DNA of 64,000 nt from Anodontia alba (GCA_964016985.1 OZ024830.1:74989763-75053762); one strand, 5' to 3'; positions 44,551 through 56,400 are shown, numbered from the stretch's first letter. The notes: generated by a model not told the origin, from the sequence alone. Program-made: numbers and translations.

Positions 44551-44859
44551 AAGCCTGCCTCATGCAGTGGCTCAGTTGGCTGAGCTGTCTGACTGGAGAC
44601 CAGGAGGTAGCAGGTTCAACCCCTGCCGAGGTTGACAACATTCTTTCGTGGAGGTTGATCATGAAATATTTTCTACGGTCATTCTCTCCCTCCCACTGAT
44701 TCAAGAAGGGCAGTTGTCAGTTTCTGGCAAAAGAATGTGCACAATACTGGTTTACCGCTTAGAGGACTAAGCCTGTCCAGTAAACATGTTAGGTAAACTG
44801 ACCGCGCTTGACATGACACCATTGGGTTGACTGGGCCGTAAAACCTCAACACAAACAAA
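44551..44859 (+). mobile_element. SINE-A in H8, first
   Basis: CCAAACTTCACA is exact at 44539-44550 and 44860-44871. The head is altered (GCCTCATGCAGTGGCTCAG) but the B box GGTTCAACCCC is kept. Full body and ACAAAC tail. Confidence 0.9.
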
Positions 44860-45796
44860 CCAAACTTCACAGGAATGATCCTTGGCAGGTCATCTTTCAA
44901 AGTTATTCAAATGGTTCTGGTTCATTGCACATCTAGGTCACAGGAGCTAAAAACAGATTTTTTAACTGAAAACTTAAAAAATGTTCTTGTCTGAAACCAG
45001 AAGGCCCAGGTCTTTGATATTAGGTATGTAGCTTCATATAGTGGACCTCTACCAAAGTTGTTCAAATTATAGCCCTGGGGTCAAAAATGGCCCCGCTTTG
45101 GGGGTCACTTGTTTTACATAGACGCATATAGGGAAAATTTTAAAAATCTTATTTTCTGAAAGCAGAAGGCCCAGGCCTTTAATATTTGATACATAGCTTC
45201 ACCCAGTGGACCTCTACCAAGATTGTTGAAGATACTGCCCTGGGGCCAAAAATGGCCCTGCCTCAGGACCGACGTGTTTTACTTGCACTTATATAGGAAA
45301 AAAATTTAAAAAATCTTTGCCTTATTTGGTATGTAATATTGCTTAGAGGTCCTTTGACATGAGTGTTCAAATTCGGGTTGCGTGTTGTCGCTTGTTTTAC
45401 ATAGAGCGAAAAAAAAACATTGGCAATGATTAGGCCTAGGACTATCAAACCAATAGGGAGGATGGACCTGAAGAGTAGATGACCTTTAAGTCAACGGTCA
45501 AGGTCACCATGACCTTTAGTGCCAAAAAAGCTTGTAATTCTGCAATGCTTATGCTTAAGAACCTTAAACTTAGTAGAGATGTTGCTCCTCATCAGTAGAT
45601 GATCCTGAGGGCAAAGGTCAAGTTCACCAGGACATTCAGTACTAAAAAGCTTGATAACTTGGCAATGCTTGGGGATAGGACCCTCAAACTTAGATGTGAC
45701 GTTGGTGCTGAGCAGTAGATAACACTGCAGGCAAAGGTCATGGTCAAAGACACCATGACCTTTAGTACTAAAAAGCTTATTATTCGCCAGTGCTTG

Positions 45797-46101
45797 CCGG
45801 CCTCGGTGGCTCAGTTGGATGCGCCGTCCGACTGGAGACCAGGAGGTCGCTGGTTCAACCCCCGCCGAGGTCGGCAACATTCTTTCGTGGAGATTGATCA
45901 TGAAATATTTTCTACGGTCATTCTCTCCCTTCCGCTGATTCAAGAAGGGCAGTTGTCAGTTTCTGGCGAAAGAATGTGCACAGTACTGGTTAACTGCTTA
46001 GAGGACTAAGCCTGCCCAGTAAACGTGTGGTTAGGTAAACTGACCGCGCTCGACATGACCCCATTGGGTTGACTGGGCCGTAAAATCTCAACACAAACAA
46101 A
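45797..46101 (+). mobile_element. SINE-A in H8, second
   Basis: ATTCGCCAGTGCTTG (45782-45796) and ATTCGGCAGTGCTTG (46102-46116) form a 15-bp duplication with one difference. A nearly consensus copy, apparently among the youngest. Confidence 0.9.
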
Positions 46102-46407
46102 ATTCGGCAGTGCTTGAGGCTAGAACACTTGAACTTAGATGGGATGTTGCTCTTGACCAGTAGATGACCCTAATTGCAAAAGGTCAAAGTCACAGTGACC
46201 TCTGGTACAAAACAAGCTTATAACTCGGCAATGTTTGGGGCTAGGACCCTCAAACATCGTAGGGATGTTTCTTCTGACCAGATGACCCTGAAGGCAAAGG
46301 TCATGGTCAAGGTTCCAATGACCTATAGAACTGCATCCATGTTAGCAATGCTATCTATAACATGATTAAGGTGAGCGATATACGGCCGTCATGGCCCTCT
46401 TGTTTCT

Positions 46408-46520
46408 TATGTTGTGGGTACTCATTATAAGTGCCTCCAAACCAGGTAGTCTACGGAGAACCACAGCATGTATTTTCATGCAGAAAAAAATATATATTTA
46501 CCTGATAATCCCTCTAGTTA
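46408..46520. repeat. Foldback family F remnant
   Basis: TATGTTGTGGGTACTCATTA followed by a scrambled right arm (CGGAGAACCACAGCATG). It starts 6 bp after H8. Confidence 0.5.
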
Positions 46521-47109
46521 AGTTTTAGGATAAGTGTGGTAACTTCGCTCCAATGCTGTGTTACCACACTCGTCCTAAAACTTATCTATTTTACTGTCTG
46601 TTGAGATGTCAGAAAATTGCTGGAGAGTGGAAAACAGTGTGCAGTGTCTGATCTGGGTCTACTGTTTACTCAGGCCTGTACAATTACTTAGGACAAATAT
46701 AGTACTGACAAAAGTGTAGACCTGATCAGACTGCATATGCAGAATGAGCCAGTCTTTACTGTGAGGGAATACCTATTTGACCCAAATGTGCAGAGACCTA
46801 GAACAGCCAACTGTACTTGTTATAATTTTTTTTTTTATAGAAGTCTGATTACCAGTTTTGTCCAAGTTCTGATGAATGGTAAAGAGTAAAGCTGTGCACA
46901 CTTTTTATCCAATTACAGTCAACCCTCTTTATACCGACATTTGATACCACAATTCAATGATAATTTGACTGGGGCACGAGATAGTCAATCAGAAATTATG
47001 CAAGAACATTGTATTTAATCCTTCATGAAATATTATGTTTTGGATATTTAGTAAAAATTGCCTCCATTAGGCGATTCTAGCAAGTATCTTTTGCAAGCTG
47101 TTTTACTAT

Positions 47110-47935
47110 TTATTATGCAAAATAGATATCATATATTATAGCAGATATCTTAAATAGGATATAATATCTAATATAGGATATAAGATATCGGATATACTAA
47201 TTCAGATATCTTACATCCTATATTATAAACCTTATATCCTATATAACACATAAGATATGAGATATTTATTCCACACAGGATATCTTATTTACCATATAAG
47301 ATCTTATTTGTTAAATAAGATATATACTGATAAAGATGTCTGATATACTAAAAAAGATATCTGATATACTGAGATACTTCATTAAATCAATGCGATATCT
47401 TCTTTAATAAGATATCTTATATCCTATTTAAGATCTTATATGGCATATCAGATATCTTAAATAGCACATTAAATGTCTTGTACATCAATTCAGATGTCTT
47501 AGATAGCGTATAAGAAATCCTATAAAGCATGCAAGATATCTTGACATATAAGATATCTTATTTATATAAGGTATCTGATATATCAAGATATCATTATATA
47601 AGATATCTAATATACTAAATCAGATAAAAATAAAGATATCCGATATATTAGATATCTCATTTATTTCCATATATCTTATTTACATATAAGATATCATTTG
47701 TTAAATAAGATATCTATATACTAAATAAGATAGCTGATCTGCTAAATGATATTTGTTTGAATAAATGAGATTTTCTTCAGTAAATAAGATATCATATAGC
47801 CTAAATAAGATATTTAGCATAACGGATATCTTATTTAGCATGTAAGATATAGATCAATTAAAATATCTTATACAGCATATCAGATAACTTATTTAACATA
47901 TTAGATATCTTGATTGACATATATATATATATCTG
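47110..47935. repeat. GATATC palindromic array
   Basis: Dozens of variants of AAGATATCTTAT, AGATATCTGATAT and GGATATAAGATATC occur in no fixed register over 0.8 kb, continuing at 48205-48265. Because the core is self-complementary the tract can fold in many ways. No defined repeat unit could be set. Confidence 0.85.
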
Positions 47936-47939
47936 ATAT

Positions 47940-48199
47940 GGACATGTGGAACGCTCCAATGGTGCAGTCAAGACAGCCTTTGACATACAGGTTGATGGAA
48001 AGCGTGGGCCTGGGAGGCCCAAGATGACATGGAAACCGCTGACAGAGAGGGATTGCAGAGAGTGGAAGCTCTCGGGCATCAAACCCTCATGATTGACATA
48101 CCTGGAGATCTGGTGTGAGATCTGCCATGCGTGCAGCAAGCCAGCTATTGGAAGGGGGCCCACTGGTGTGGATGTTGCCCCTGTACCTGCGCGCTAAAT
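47940..48199 (+). pseudogene. LINE reverse-transcriptase C-terminal fragment
   Basis: Frame reads GHVERSNGAVKTAFDIQVDG then KRGPGRPKMTWKPLTERD, stops near 48090, and in a shifted frame ends VDVAPVPAR followed by TAA. The GRPKMTW motif and the VAPVPAR end are seen at the C termini of animal non-LTR retrotransposon ORF2 proteins. Only the last ~85 codons remain, with at least one frameshift. Inserted within the GATATC array. Confidence 0.75.
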
Positions 48200-48441
48200 C
48201 AAAAATCCGATTATGATATATATGATATTTATATATCTGATATATTAAATCAGATATCTATAAACAGTAAAATGGCTTGCCATAAATATCCAGAATATGT
48301 TCTGTGAGATAATGAGAATAAAACAAGCTCTTTCTTACATGTCATTCCGACGTATTAATGGGATTCTTTACAACAGCAAATTCATTTTAATGGCAATGCC
48401 TTTGGGAACGAATGCTGTCATTGTAACGAGGGTCCACTGTA

Positions 48442-49454
48442 TTAAGAGCTAAAATTTGGCTAATTTTTATTTTATCATTTCATTACAAAATGGTTTAACA
48501 TCTTGTGTTAAAAATATATAAATATAAGAAACGGGAATGGACAAACTGTGCTTCACCAGAATGGTTTTATTTAGATAAGCAGATATTTGTCCACTCCTGT
48601 TTAAATGTGTTTCGTTTTTCTTTTTGTCCTCATCGACTTGCATACACAGCTGTCGCTGAAAGTTTGGTTTGCAGTCATCTGTTTATGCAAACGATGATGG
48701 CTCAATGTGTCTGCACAGACTGGATGTGGCATATCTACATTCTTGGTTCTCACCTAACCGCCCTGCCCTAAAGCCATCACCCCACCCCCACTTCTCCTCC
48801 AGGGATTCAGCCGATACTGGATTTGTGTCAGTGATATTTCCATCTTCACCCAGCACTGATTCAACCGCATTACCTGTATGATTGTTTTTAATCCATTTAA
48901 GCCTTGCGTCAAATAAAAGGGATGTTGGCAAACAGTGTAGACCCAGATCAGACGCCTCGTTTTTAGCAAGTCATTGTGGACTGATACCAATCCACGTTTT
49001 TCACATGAACAAGGTGTACATCCTTTTTCACTTCTAAGTTTTACAGAATAGAATCTAGAAGGAATCACCTTTGAAAGCAATGAACTCACGCATGAAACAG
49101 AAAACACCAACGTGAAACTGTCTGGTAGCTAGTTTCAGTTGCAGTCTGATCAGTACTTCTTGTTCATGCAAAAATCAAGGATACTGGTGTCTGGTCGCTA
49201 AGAAATTAACATCTGCTTTGTTCGCCATTACACCAAACATGTTCTACACATTACCAGGTAGTCAAATACACTACAAGAAAACCAAATGAGCCCCCAGTCA
49301 AAAAAAAAAAAAAGAAAAAAAAAGTAAATTCGGACGTGCATCCAGCGAAGATTCAGATCAGCCTGAGCATTTGCGCAGTCTGATCAGAATACTCACTGGG
49401 TGCATTCTGGATAACAAGGGATGCAGTTTCTTCATGCGGACAATGAAGACTGAT
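48442..49454. other. Region without a recognised gene
   Basis: Contains family Q pieces (GGCAAACAGTGTAGACCCAG near 48929) and GATCAGCCTGAGCATTTGCG near 49357. ORFs of 70-118 aa here overlap on both strands with no splice or homology support. Confidence 0.45.
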
Positions 49455-49700
49455 CAGGCCCCCGAGGATAAAACTTTTTGTCATGCTCAACTCAGCTGAG
49501 CATGGAATTTGCCCTGCTAATAAATCTCAGATTACTAACAATTGCAAATTCTTTCTTGCTAAACATTGCTGAGCATGAAAATTTCTCTTGTAATAAATAT
49601 GAAAATGCCAACTATATTGGCATTTTCATATTTATTACCAGAGAAAATTTCATGCCCAGTCGAGTTAAGCATGAAAAAAGTTTTATAACCTCGGGGCCTG
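49455..49700. mobile_element. Foldback MITE with an 81-nt hairpin
   Basis: TIRs CAGGCCCCCGAGG...AAACTTTTTGTCATGCT and AGCATGAAAAAAGTTTTATA...CCTCGGGGCCTG. Inside, 49574-49654 is a hairpin with 38-nt arms that differ at two positions and a CTATA loop. Confidence 0.78.
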
Positions 49701-50741
49701 TCTGTATGGATGTGCACGCTAAATTGTAGCTTTGTCGGTAGCACGTCAGAAGGTTGGTGGTTGGTTTTATCACGTTGTGGCCTAGTTGGTCCTGATTGAG
49801 AACATAATAGATTCTATGTAGATGCAGTCTGGTCAAGACATAGCTGTTGGCCGAACCGTGTCTACTACAGACAGAAATATCGTGCCAAAGCAAACACTGT
49901 AGACCCCCTCCCCACCCCCACCTATCAAACCAAACGAACGGTTTGACTGATGCCAGTATTTTTTCAAACCAGAGCTGTTTGATCAAGGTCTGCATTATTG
50001 TCAGGCAACACCTTTTTACACAACATAGTATCCACATGAAAACCATCCTGCATGCAAATTGCAAAAAATGTACCGTATTTCTGCCAAGTATTCAGATAGC
50101 TAGGCCCAAACAAACTCTACATCCAGGTAATATGGCGCAGTGTGTAGCATCTGACTGGGTCTTTAGTGTTTGCCAAACACTGCATTTTGCAGACAGCAAC
50201 TGGTATTTAAAATAGAAATGTCTGTGTTAAGCAGTTAAGGTGTCTAAACATAGATTCACTTGGTACATTTAGAGATGTATATAACGTCCTTGGTAGATTT
50301 TGGCAGTATCCCGTCCGCGTAAAAATAGACACACGTAAACGTTCAAATTTTTGGACAATACCAAAAGGGTGCAAGTATTTTGACACCTTATTCACATACA
50401 AATTCTAAAACCTTACCAAGCCCATTCTATTACCTAAGGTGTCTAAAAAGTACTGACTCACAAACAGTAGATCCAGAGATGCGGTGTTCTGCAACAACTA
50501 ATCTGGGTCTACACGGTTTGCTCGGGTCTGTCTGAATACCTAAAATACAGTATGAGCCGCAATGTGAGAAACTATACCTTGACGAGGCCAACGAAAACTG
50601 GAACTGTGTCCTGTGCATCCATACAGTCTGATCAGGTTTGGTTGTCTGCATGAAGAGACTGTATCCTTGACTCCAAAATATGCCCAGGATTCGCATGAAT
50701 GTGAAGCCTACTCTTCACTGGGCAAAGGTAATTTTATGACG
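49701..50741. other. Region without a recognised gene
   Basis: Short palindromic relics of family Q near 49895-49990 and 50455-50525. The 122-150-aa ORFs overlap each other on opposite strands and are likely fortuitous. Confidence 0.45.
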
Positions 50742-50927
50742 TGGTCATTCTCTCCTTTCCGCTGATTCAAGAAGGGCAGTTGTCAGTTTCTAGCGAAAGA
50801 ATGTGCACAATACTGGTTAACCACTTAGAGGACTAAGCCTGCCCAGTAAACGTGTGGTTAGGTAAACTGACCACGCTCAACATGACCCCATTGGGTTGAC
50901 TGGGCCATAAAACCTCAACAGAAACAT
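50742..50927 (+). mobile_element. SINE-A, 5'-truncated
   Basis: Starts GTGGTCATTCTCTCCTTTCC and ends AAAACCTCAACAGAAAC. High similarity to consensus over the body; the tRNA-like head is absent. Confidence 0.85.
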
Positions 50928-50964
50928 TGCGCAGATCATATATATATAATTTATGTTTGTATCA

Positions 50965-51121
50965 TTTATTCTAGAAATCAGTCTATATTTATTAGTATAT
51001 ACCTTTTTTTTTTAAATAGATACATTAATAATTAGTATCGGACAACATCGACATATAAAACCTCTTATTATATAGTATATTGAACGAATCGCATTTATAA
51101 TGGATTGATTTCTAGAATAAA
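50965..51121. repeat. 16-bp perfect inverted repeat
   Basis: TTTATTCTAGAAATCA at 50965-50980 and its exact complement at 51106-51121. AT-rich interior with further short palindromes. Possibly an eroded MITE. Confidence 0.7.
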
Positions 51122-51360
51122 ACGGCTTGCCACATAGTTCTAAACGAGTGTATGAAAACTAAGCAAAATGTGCATAAACTGAAAAGTAAAGAGACTGACA
51201 TTAAGAAACTTTTATTTAAAAACCACAAGTTTAAAATTAAAATGATCTAAAATCATATCAATGTTGTGACACAACTATTTAAAAACAAAAATTTAAAGCA
51301 ATTAAATCTGAAAACACAAAAGCAGTTGAAACTAAAAACAAATACAAAAGCATTCATCCC

Positions 51361-51478
51361 AAAGGACTATTATGAACTCAAGTAATCCTACAAAACAAAA
51401 CCAAAGGACTATTATGAATGAAATAGCAATCCAACAACACAAATGCATTCATACCAAAGGACTATTATGAACTAATAA
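51361..51478. repeat. AAAGGACTATTATGAA short repeats
   Basis: AAAGGACTATTATGAA occurs at 51361, 51403 and 51455, each followed by AAT-rich sequence and twice accompanied by GCATTCAT. Spacing 42-52 bp. Confidence 0.75.
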
Positions 51479-51649
51479 TCCAGAATAGTCTGATACATGC
51501 TTGCCGATACCTTCAGCTTAATTTCGTCTGGTAATTTCCAAAACATTTCTGTTTGAGGTGACAGACAACGTGGACTGGAAATGTGTGTAAAGTATAAGGT
51601 ACATAGCACAGTCATGTAGCATATGAAGTAGTATGTGTGGCTAACATTT

Positions 51650-52555
51650 TTTTCCCGTAAGTGATTTGGTTACCGAGTGTAGTGCGTTACCAACTTCTCA
51701 AGTAAATTTATACATACATATATATATATATTACCAATCCCGCAAGTGATTTAGCTACCGATTTTTTTTTTGTTTGCGTAAATGATTTGGTTACTGAGTG
51801 TAGTGAGCTACCAATACCGATTTGGTTACCGGTGTTTTCTTTACTTGGTAGCTGAATCACTTGCGGGAAACCACTAAGTAACCAAATCACTTGCGCCCCA
51901 AAAAAATTAAAATATTGGTAACCAAATCGCTTGCGGAATTGATAACTCACTCCTCGGTAACCAAATCACTTGCGCATTTTTTTTATTTTATTTTTTTTTT
52001 TGTACGTGATTTGGTTACCGATGGGTCTCGTGTTTTTTTGTTTTTTTTTGTTTTTACTTGGAAGCCAAATCACTTGCACAAAAAAAAAACAACACACGCA
52101 CAAAAGAACCCATCAGTAGCCAAATCACTTGCGGAATTAGCAACTCCCTCCAGCCGGTAACCAAATCACTTCCGGAAAAAAAAAACACACACACACACAC
52201 ACAAAAAATGGTAGCCAATTCACTTGCAGATTTTATTTAATTTTTTTTTTTGCGCAATTGGTCACTTGCGCAAAAAAAAACAACAAAAAACAAAAAAAAA
52301 AAAAGAAAAAAAAAAAACACACACACACGCAAAAAAAAAACAAAAAACAAAAAAAAAAGAAAAAAAAAAACACACACACACACACAAAAAAAAAAAACAC
52401 TCGTAACCAAATCACTTGCAGAACACCGGTAGCCAAATCACTTGCGGAACCTCTCCTCGGTAACCAAATCACTTGCACAAAAAAAAAAAAAAAAAAAAAA
52501 CGGTAGCCAACGGGGGGGGGGGGGGGGGGGGGTGAAGTGATTTGGCTGTAAGAAA
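51650..52555. repeat. Array of a conserved 19-20-nt motif in both orientations
   Basis: GGTAACCAAATCACTTGCG or its complement occurs about 18 times (for example 51660, 51738, 51872, 51918, 51956, 52003, 52115, 52156, 52210, 52402, 52427, 52459, 52533), alternating GGTAACC and GGTAGCC. Most early copies read CGCAAGTGATTTGGTTACC; most later ones read the complement. Spacers are poly(A), poly(T), (CA)n and a G run and vary in length, so the motif is kept while the spacers are not. Low-complexity ORFs rich in K, H and T here are artefacts. Confidence 0.85.
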
Positions 52556-52699
52556 AAAATCTACCGTTTCATGCTTTTAGTGTTGAAATCTGTTTAAACA
52601 GTCACAGATGCCTTGTCAAATATGGCGGAGAATACGTGTATTTCCGTATTTTTTACTTAGAGTTTCCGCCACTTGACTTCCTGTTCTCATCCGTTATTG

Positions 52700-53205
52700 G
52701 GAGCAAACGGTAAGTCACTGAAGTTGTCTGCCATGTAAAAATGACGCCAAGTACCAAAGCTACGTCCAGAAGCACGTCACGGGTTTTGCCCTCGAGCCCT
52801 GCTCCTATTGGCGCTTAGATCACTAGGTACAGGGATCCATGGCAAAACGTTCGCCATCAATACTTCTGAACGCAGCCCAATGTATACTTAATTTAGCCTG
52901 AAAACAGGAAGTCGCTAAGTAAAAAAAATAGCGCCATTTTTGTGACTTCCTGTTCTCGTCAATCCTAAAAGTGCTTACCACGTAACTGAGTGAACAGCCA
53001 CTAAGTTGTCTCCCTTGTAAAAGACGGCGGTCTTACCAAGTGTTAAAGGCTTTTAGTGTGTTCAAGCAGTGTCACTAAAGAGGTCTCCCTTGTAAAAATG
53101 TCGAAGTACTAGACAGGAAGTCACTAAAGTTGTCTCCCTTGTAAAAAGTCAAAGTACTAGACAGGAAGTCACTGAAGTTGTCTCCCTTGTAAAAATGTCG
53201 GGGAG
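52700..53205. repeat. 48-49-bp tandem repeat with decayed outliers
   Basis: GTCACTAAAGTTGTCTCCC with TTGTAAAAATGTCG recurs at 53071, 53120 and 53168, and in older form near 52711 and 52998. Between them are AACAGGAAGTCGCTAAG variants. Confidence 0.75.
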
Positions 53206-53209
53206 TCTG

Positions 53210-54180
53210 CCAAATGTTTCATGCTTTTAACGTGATCAAACCGGATGCAGTTTTCTCCTTTGACAAACTGCGGAAAGTACCTGGTTCTGGAGTTCATAAA
53301 AATCTTGTCACTAAGAAAACGCTAGTTATTACTTTGTGAATTGCATGATGCTTTTAAGAGTCGAGAACACTAGTTGCCTTATATGTATCATGTCTCCATA
53401 CTTGTCCTTATACTGCAGTCCTTTCTCCTACCTATCGTGCTTATAAAATATTGCTAGAAGAGTGGCAAACGGTGTAGACCATGATCAGATGTATACTGGT
53501 TTTCCAATAAAAGTGGGTTTCGCATTTTTTGACGTTATGGGTCGGGTATTAACAAACGTCTCATTGCTATACAATTCAATGTTGACCCTTTTTTTGACAA
53601 AATATCTCTAATTTGCTACCTTCTGACAATTATAATTTGAAAACTGGAATAAGCAAACTTAGGTAGGTAGATATCGGGGTTTTTAAGTCTATGTAAAAGC
53701 TTCAGTAATGAATAAAATTAGTTGGCAGAAATATTTTGTTTCGACTTTTGTAAATTTTTGCTGGAAATAATTGAAGACTGTATTAAACCCTTTTAGGTCC
53801 TCCACCTAGAATATCAAGTCAATATAGATGAGACGGCACTTCACATCCGGATCTACTTTTTTGCAATTTAGATACTTGATATACACTTAGCAAAGATGAA
53901 ATTCCGAGCCAACTTAAAAAATGTAGGGAAGAAAGAGCCAATGTATCTAAATCCGGGCCATTTGCAACCGTTTACTTGCATCACAGCTGTTAAACTGCTG
54001 AAAAGCTGAACGTTTTTACCCTAAATACTGGGACAACTTCTCTCCTTACCATACTGTTCCTAACATTTGAACCCCCTGTTCTGCAGGATGTGGCAGTACA
54101 AACCCTTGCATCTGACAGAGTCTAAATCGTTTGCTCAGATGGTCTATCTGTCCCAATCTTTAGGCAGCGCCATGAAGAGA
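53210..54180. other. Region without a recognised gene
   Basis: One family Q relic (GGCAAACGGTGTAGACC near 53464). Otherwise unremarkable AT-rich sequence up to the long Mutator-like element. Confidence 0.45.
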
Positions 54181-55330
54181 TGTCTTCAGCGAATTACGGA
54201 CAACTCGGCCCAAAGACAAGTCGGCCCAAGACAACTCGGCCCAGAAAAAAGTCGGCCCAAGACAACTCGGCCCAAGTCGTCCCAATTTCAGAAGACAACT
54301 CGGCCCAAATCGTCCCAACTTTTGAAGACCTCTCGGCCCAGGAAAATCAGACACCCTTTAATGTATTAAAAATGATTGGATGATGGTACTTTTATTGCTT
54401 TGTACCTGATGAAGAAAAAGCATATGCAGATGTCTTAGATCAGATCGCTTAAGTACATATTCTAACTTAAATGACATCTGATCTATCTATCTAATTCTTT
54501 GTATTCAGCCTGAAAAAAAAAAAGTGAAAAAAAAATCGGACTTTTAAAAAAAAACGAGGAAAAATTATTAGAGACTTTCATGAACTGTGGTAATCAGCGG
54601 CTGATCACCTTTTAATCAGCGGTTAATCTCCTTTAATCATTTAATTCAAACTTAAACTATTCCAATGTTTGATTTAATTACATGTTAAGCTAACTGATCA
54701 ATTAACGACAAGCACTGAAATTTAATAAGAGTGAATTCGCAACAAAAGTGTTAATTGTCATCCTTTAACCGACAAAGGTTAATTATTAGTAAGTTTGAGC
54801 AATAACAAATTACCAACTTTTGTTTAAATTATTTCTTTTATTTGCCGACATGATCTGTATAAAGACAAGGCCAAATGACCAGAAGCTTCTAATCCAGTTT
54901 TGGCATCTGTTGCGTACAGTACGTACATACAGTGTCTTAAACTCGAATATTGACAGTCATTATGCCTGTTTTTTGCGTTGCGTATAGTAAGATCGTTCAT
55001 GGTGGTCACCATGCCGTTTCCTGTGATCTGTGCGAGGCTTGGCAGCATCTGAGGTGTAATACTGGTAAATATTTTGCTTATCACTCTAATATTTTGTATT
55101 AAAGGTAGTTCTCATTTTTATGTTAAAGTACAGACAGATTTCTAAGATGTATACTCTTATCAGATAACCTCACATAAAAATTAAGTCAGGGACCGAAAAT
55201 GAGGATATCTTGGAAAAAGTATTGGGTAAACAGCATGGAAATTCATATATTTGTTGCGTTTATATAATATATTTTATGCAAGAATGTAAATTTATATCTT
55301 CTCCATTTGACGGACATAATTTCCACTGAT

Positions 55331-55620
55331 CATTACGAAAACACGCCTGTTCAAATATATTGAACACTGTCACAAAACCAAAAAAGAAAATTATCAGAAA
55401 AAAAAAATCTGATATTTTTTTTTTTTCTCCATATTTCTGCTCAAAACATATATTGTGGGTACTTGGTAGAATCGCCTCAACGAGGCAGATTTAACAAGAA
55501 CCTACGATCTATGATTGAGCATAAATAAGAAAAATAATGTATACCCTTGTTAACCTCAGTCTTACTATATAAAAGTGGGGTTTAAGGGAGGTAATATTAT
55601 TTATGCGTGTTTTCTTGTTG
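55331..55620. mobile_element. Foldback MITE, family M, copy 3
   Basis: CATTACGAAAACACGCCTG to ATGCGTGTTTTCTTGTTG. The central palindrome is decayed (GAATCGCCTCAACGAGGC). Inserted in the long Mutator-like element. Confidence 0.75.
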
Positions 55621-56345
55621 TTATTCATAATAAATCGAATTATAGCAGAGCATCAGAGGGACGCTTCTTTCTATATAAATAACATACAATATACACAAAA
55701 CATATTTATTTTTGAAAAAAAAAAATGTAAGCAAGCATTCTAGCTTACAACGCTTAAAATAGTACTACTCATACAACATGATACAGGTTTAATATCATTT
55801 CTCATATACCCTGGCAAATGCTCCTAAATCCCATACACCAGTCTCCGACAAAATGGCATAGGCAAACATTGCAGATCCGACTCAGACTGCTCCAACATGA
55901 GCCGCCCGTCCGTTACATGAGTTCGCATAAAGCGACTATTCTTATTTCAAACATTACACCTTGGAATATATCATTTCAGGCATGTCACGCGGAGAGCAGT
56001 TATAACTTGCAACTATCAAAAGCTTATATTATCCTGCGCATTCGCGCAATCTGATCTTATTCTTCGATACCCGTTCGAGGCTTCTGTTGGTTTAAGAAAG
56101 TACGATGACATTTGCTGACTGTATAGGCGCACGTTTTTTTGTTGTTGTTTTTTTTTTTTTATTATTATTCTAACGCATTGCCAATATGATAAAATGTTTC
56201 AGTAATAACCAAAGAAGAATATCTTGCGGCGACCCGAGGGAAGAAATACCTTAGTTTCACCTGTATAACACGCGCCCACAAAGCAGAAGAAGCCGAGATT
56301 GAGGTACGTTCATGAATAATCATCTTCAATATTAATGATAACGAC

Positions 56346-56360
56346 ACCTCTCTCTCTGTC

Positions 56361-56391
<31 letters not shown>

Positions 56392-56400
56392 ATCTATCTC
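56346..56400. repeat. (TC)n with TGTC and TATC variants
   Basis: Imperfect pyrimidine microsatellite; a second purer run lies at 56563-56602. Confidence 0.95.

Larger units (their letters stand above)
44427..46402 (+). mobile_element. Hairpin-capped tandem-repeat element H8
   Basis: Head TTCACCTGTCAC ATA GTGACAAGGTGA (44428-44453), then TTTTTCCGTCGTC and long units with TTTGACCAAACTTCAC, CAGAAGGCCCAGG and, later, GGTCAAGGTCACCATGACC and AGCTTATAACTCGGCAATG. The tail (about 46368-46400) has AAGGTGAGCGATATACGG and a GGCC GTCAT GGCC hairpin before CTCTTGTTT. Two SINE-A copies lie inside. Confidence 0.72.
46916..48439. mobile_element. TA-flanked TIR element filled with a GATATC array
   Basis: Opens CAGTCAACCCTCTTTATA and closes TGTAACGAGGGTCCACTG; TA lies at 46914-46915 and 48440-48441. 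Tc1/mariner-like termini, TIRs about 18 bp and imperfect. No transposase of its own. The middle is a palindromic AT array plus a LINE fragment. Confidence 0.65.

Noticed and set aside
45491..45943. 150-aa minus-strand ORF
   Set aside because: Part is SINE-A antisense and part is the H8 array; same translation recurs at other SINE copies.
48669..49110. Overlapping ORFs of 70-118 aa on both strands
   Set aside because: Mutually overlapping, lie in foldback debris, no domains recognised.
51891..52506. Lys/His/Thr-rich and Phe/Val-rich ORFs
   Set aside because: They translate poly(A), (CA)n and the 20-nt motif array and are not genes.
51650..52555. CRISPR-like look of repeated 20-mers with spacers
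   Set aside because: Motif occurs in both orientations, spacers are homopolymers of irregular length, and the genome is animal-like.
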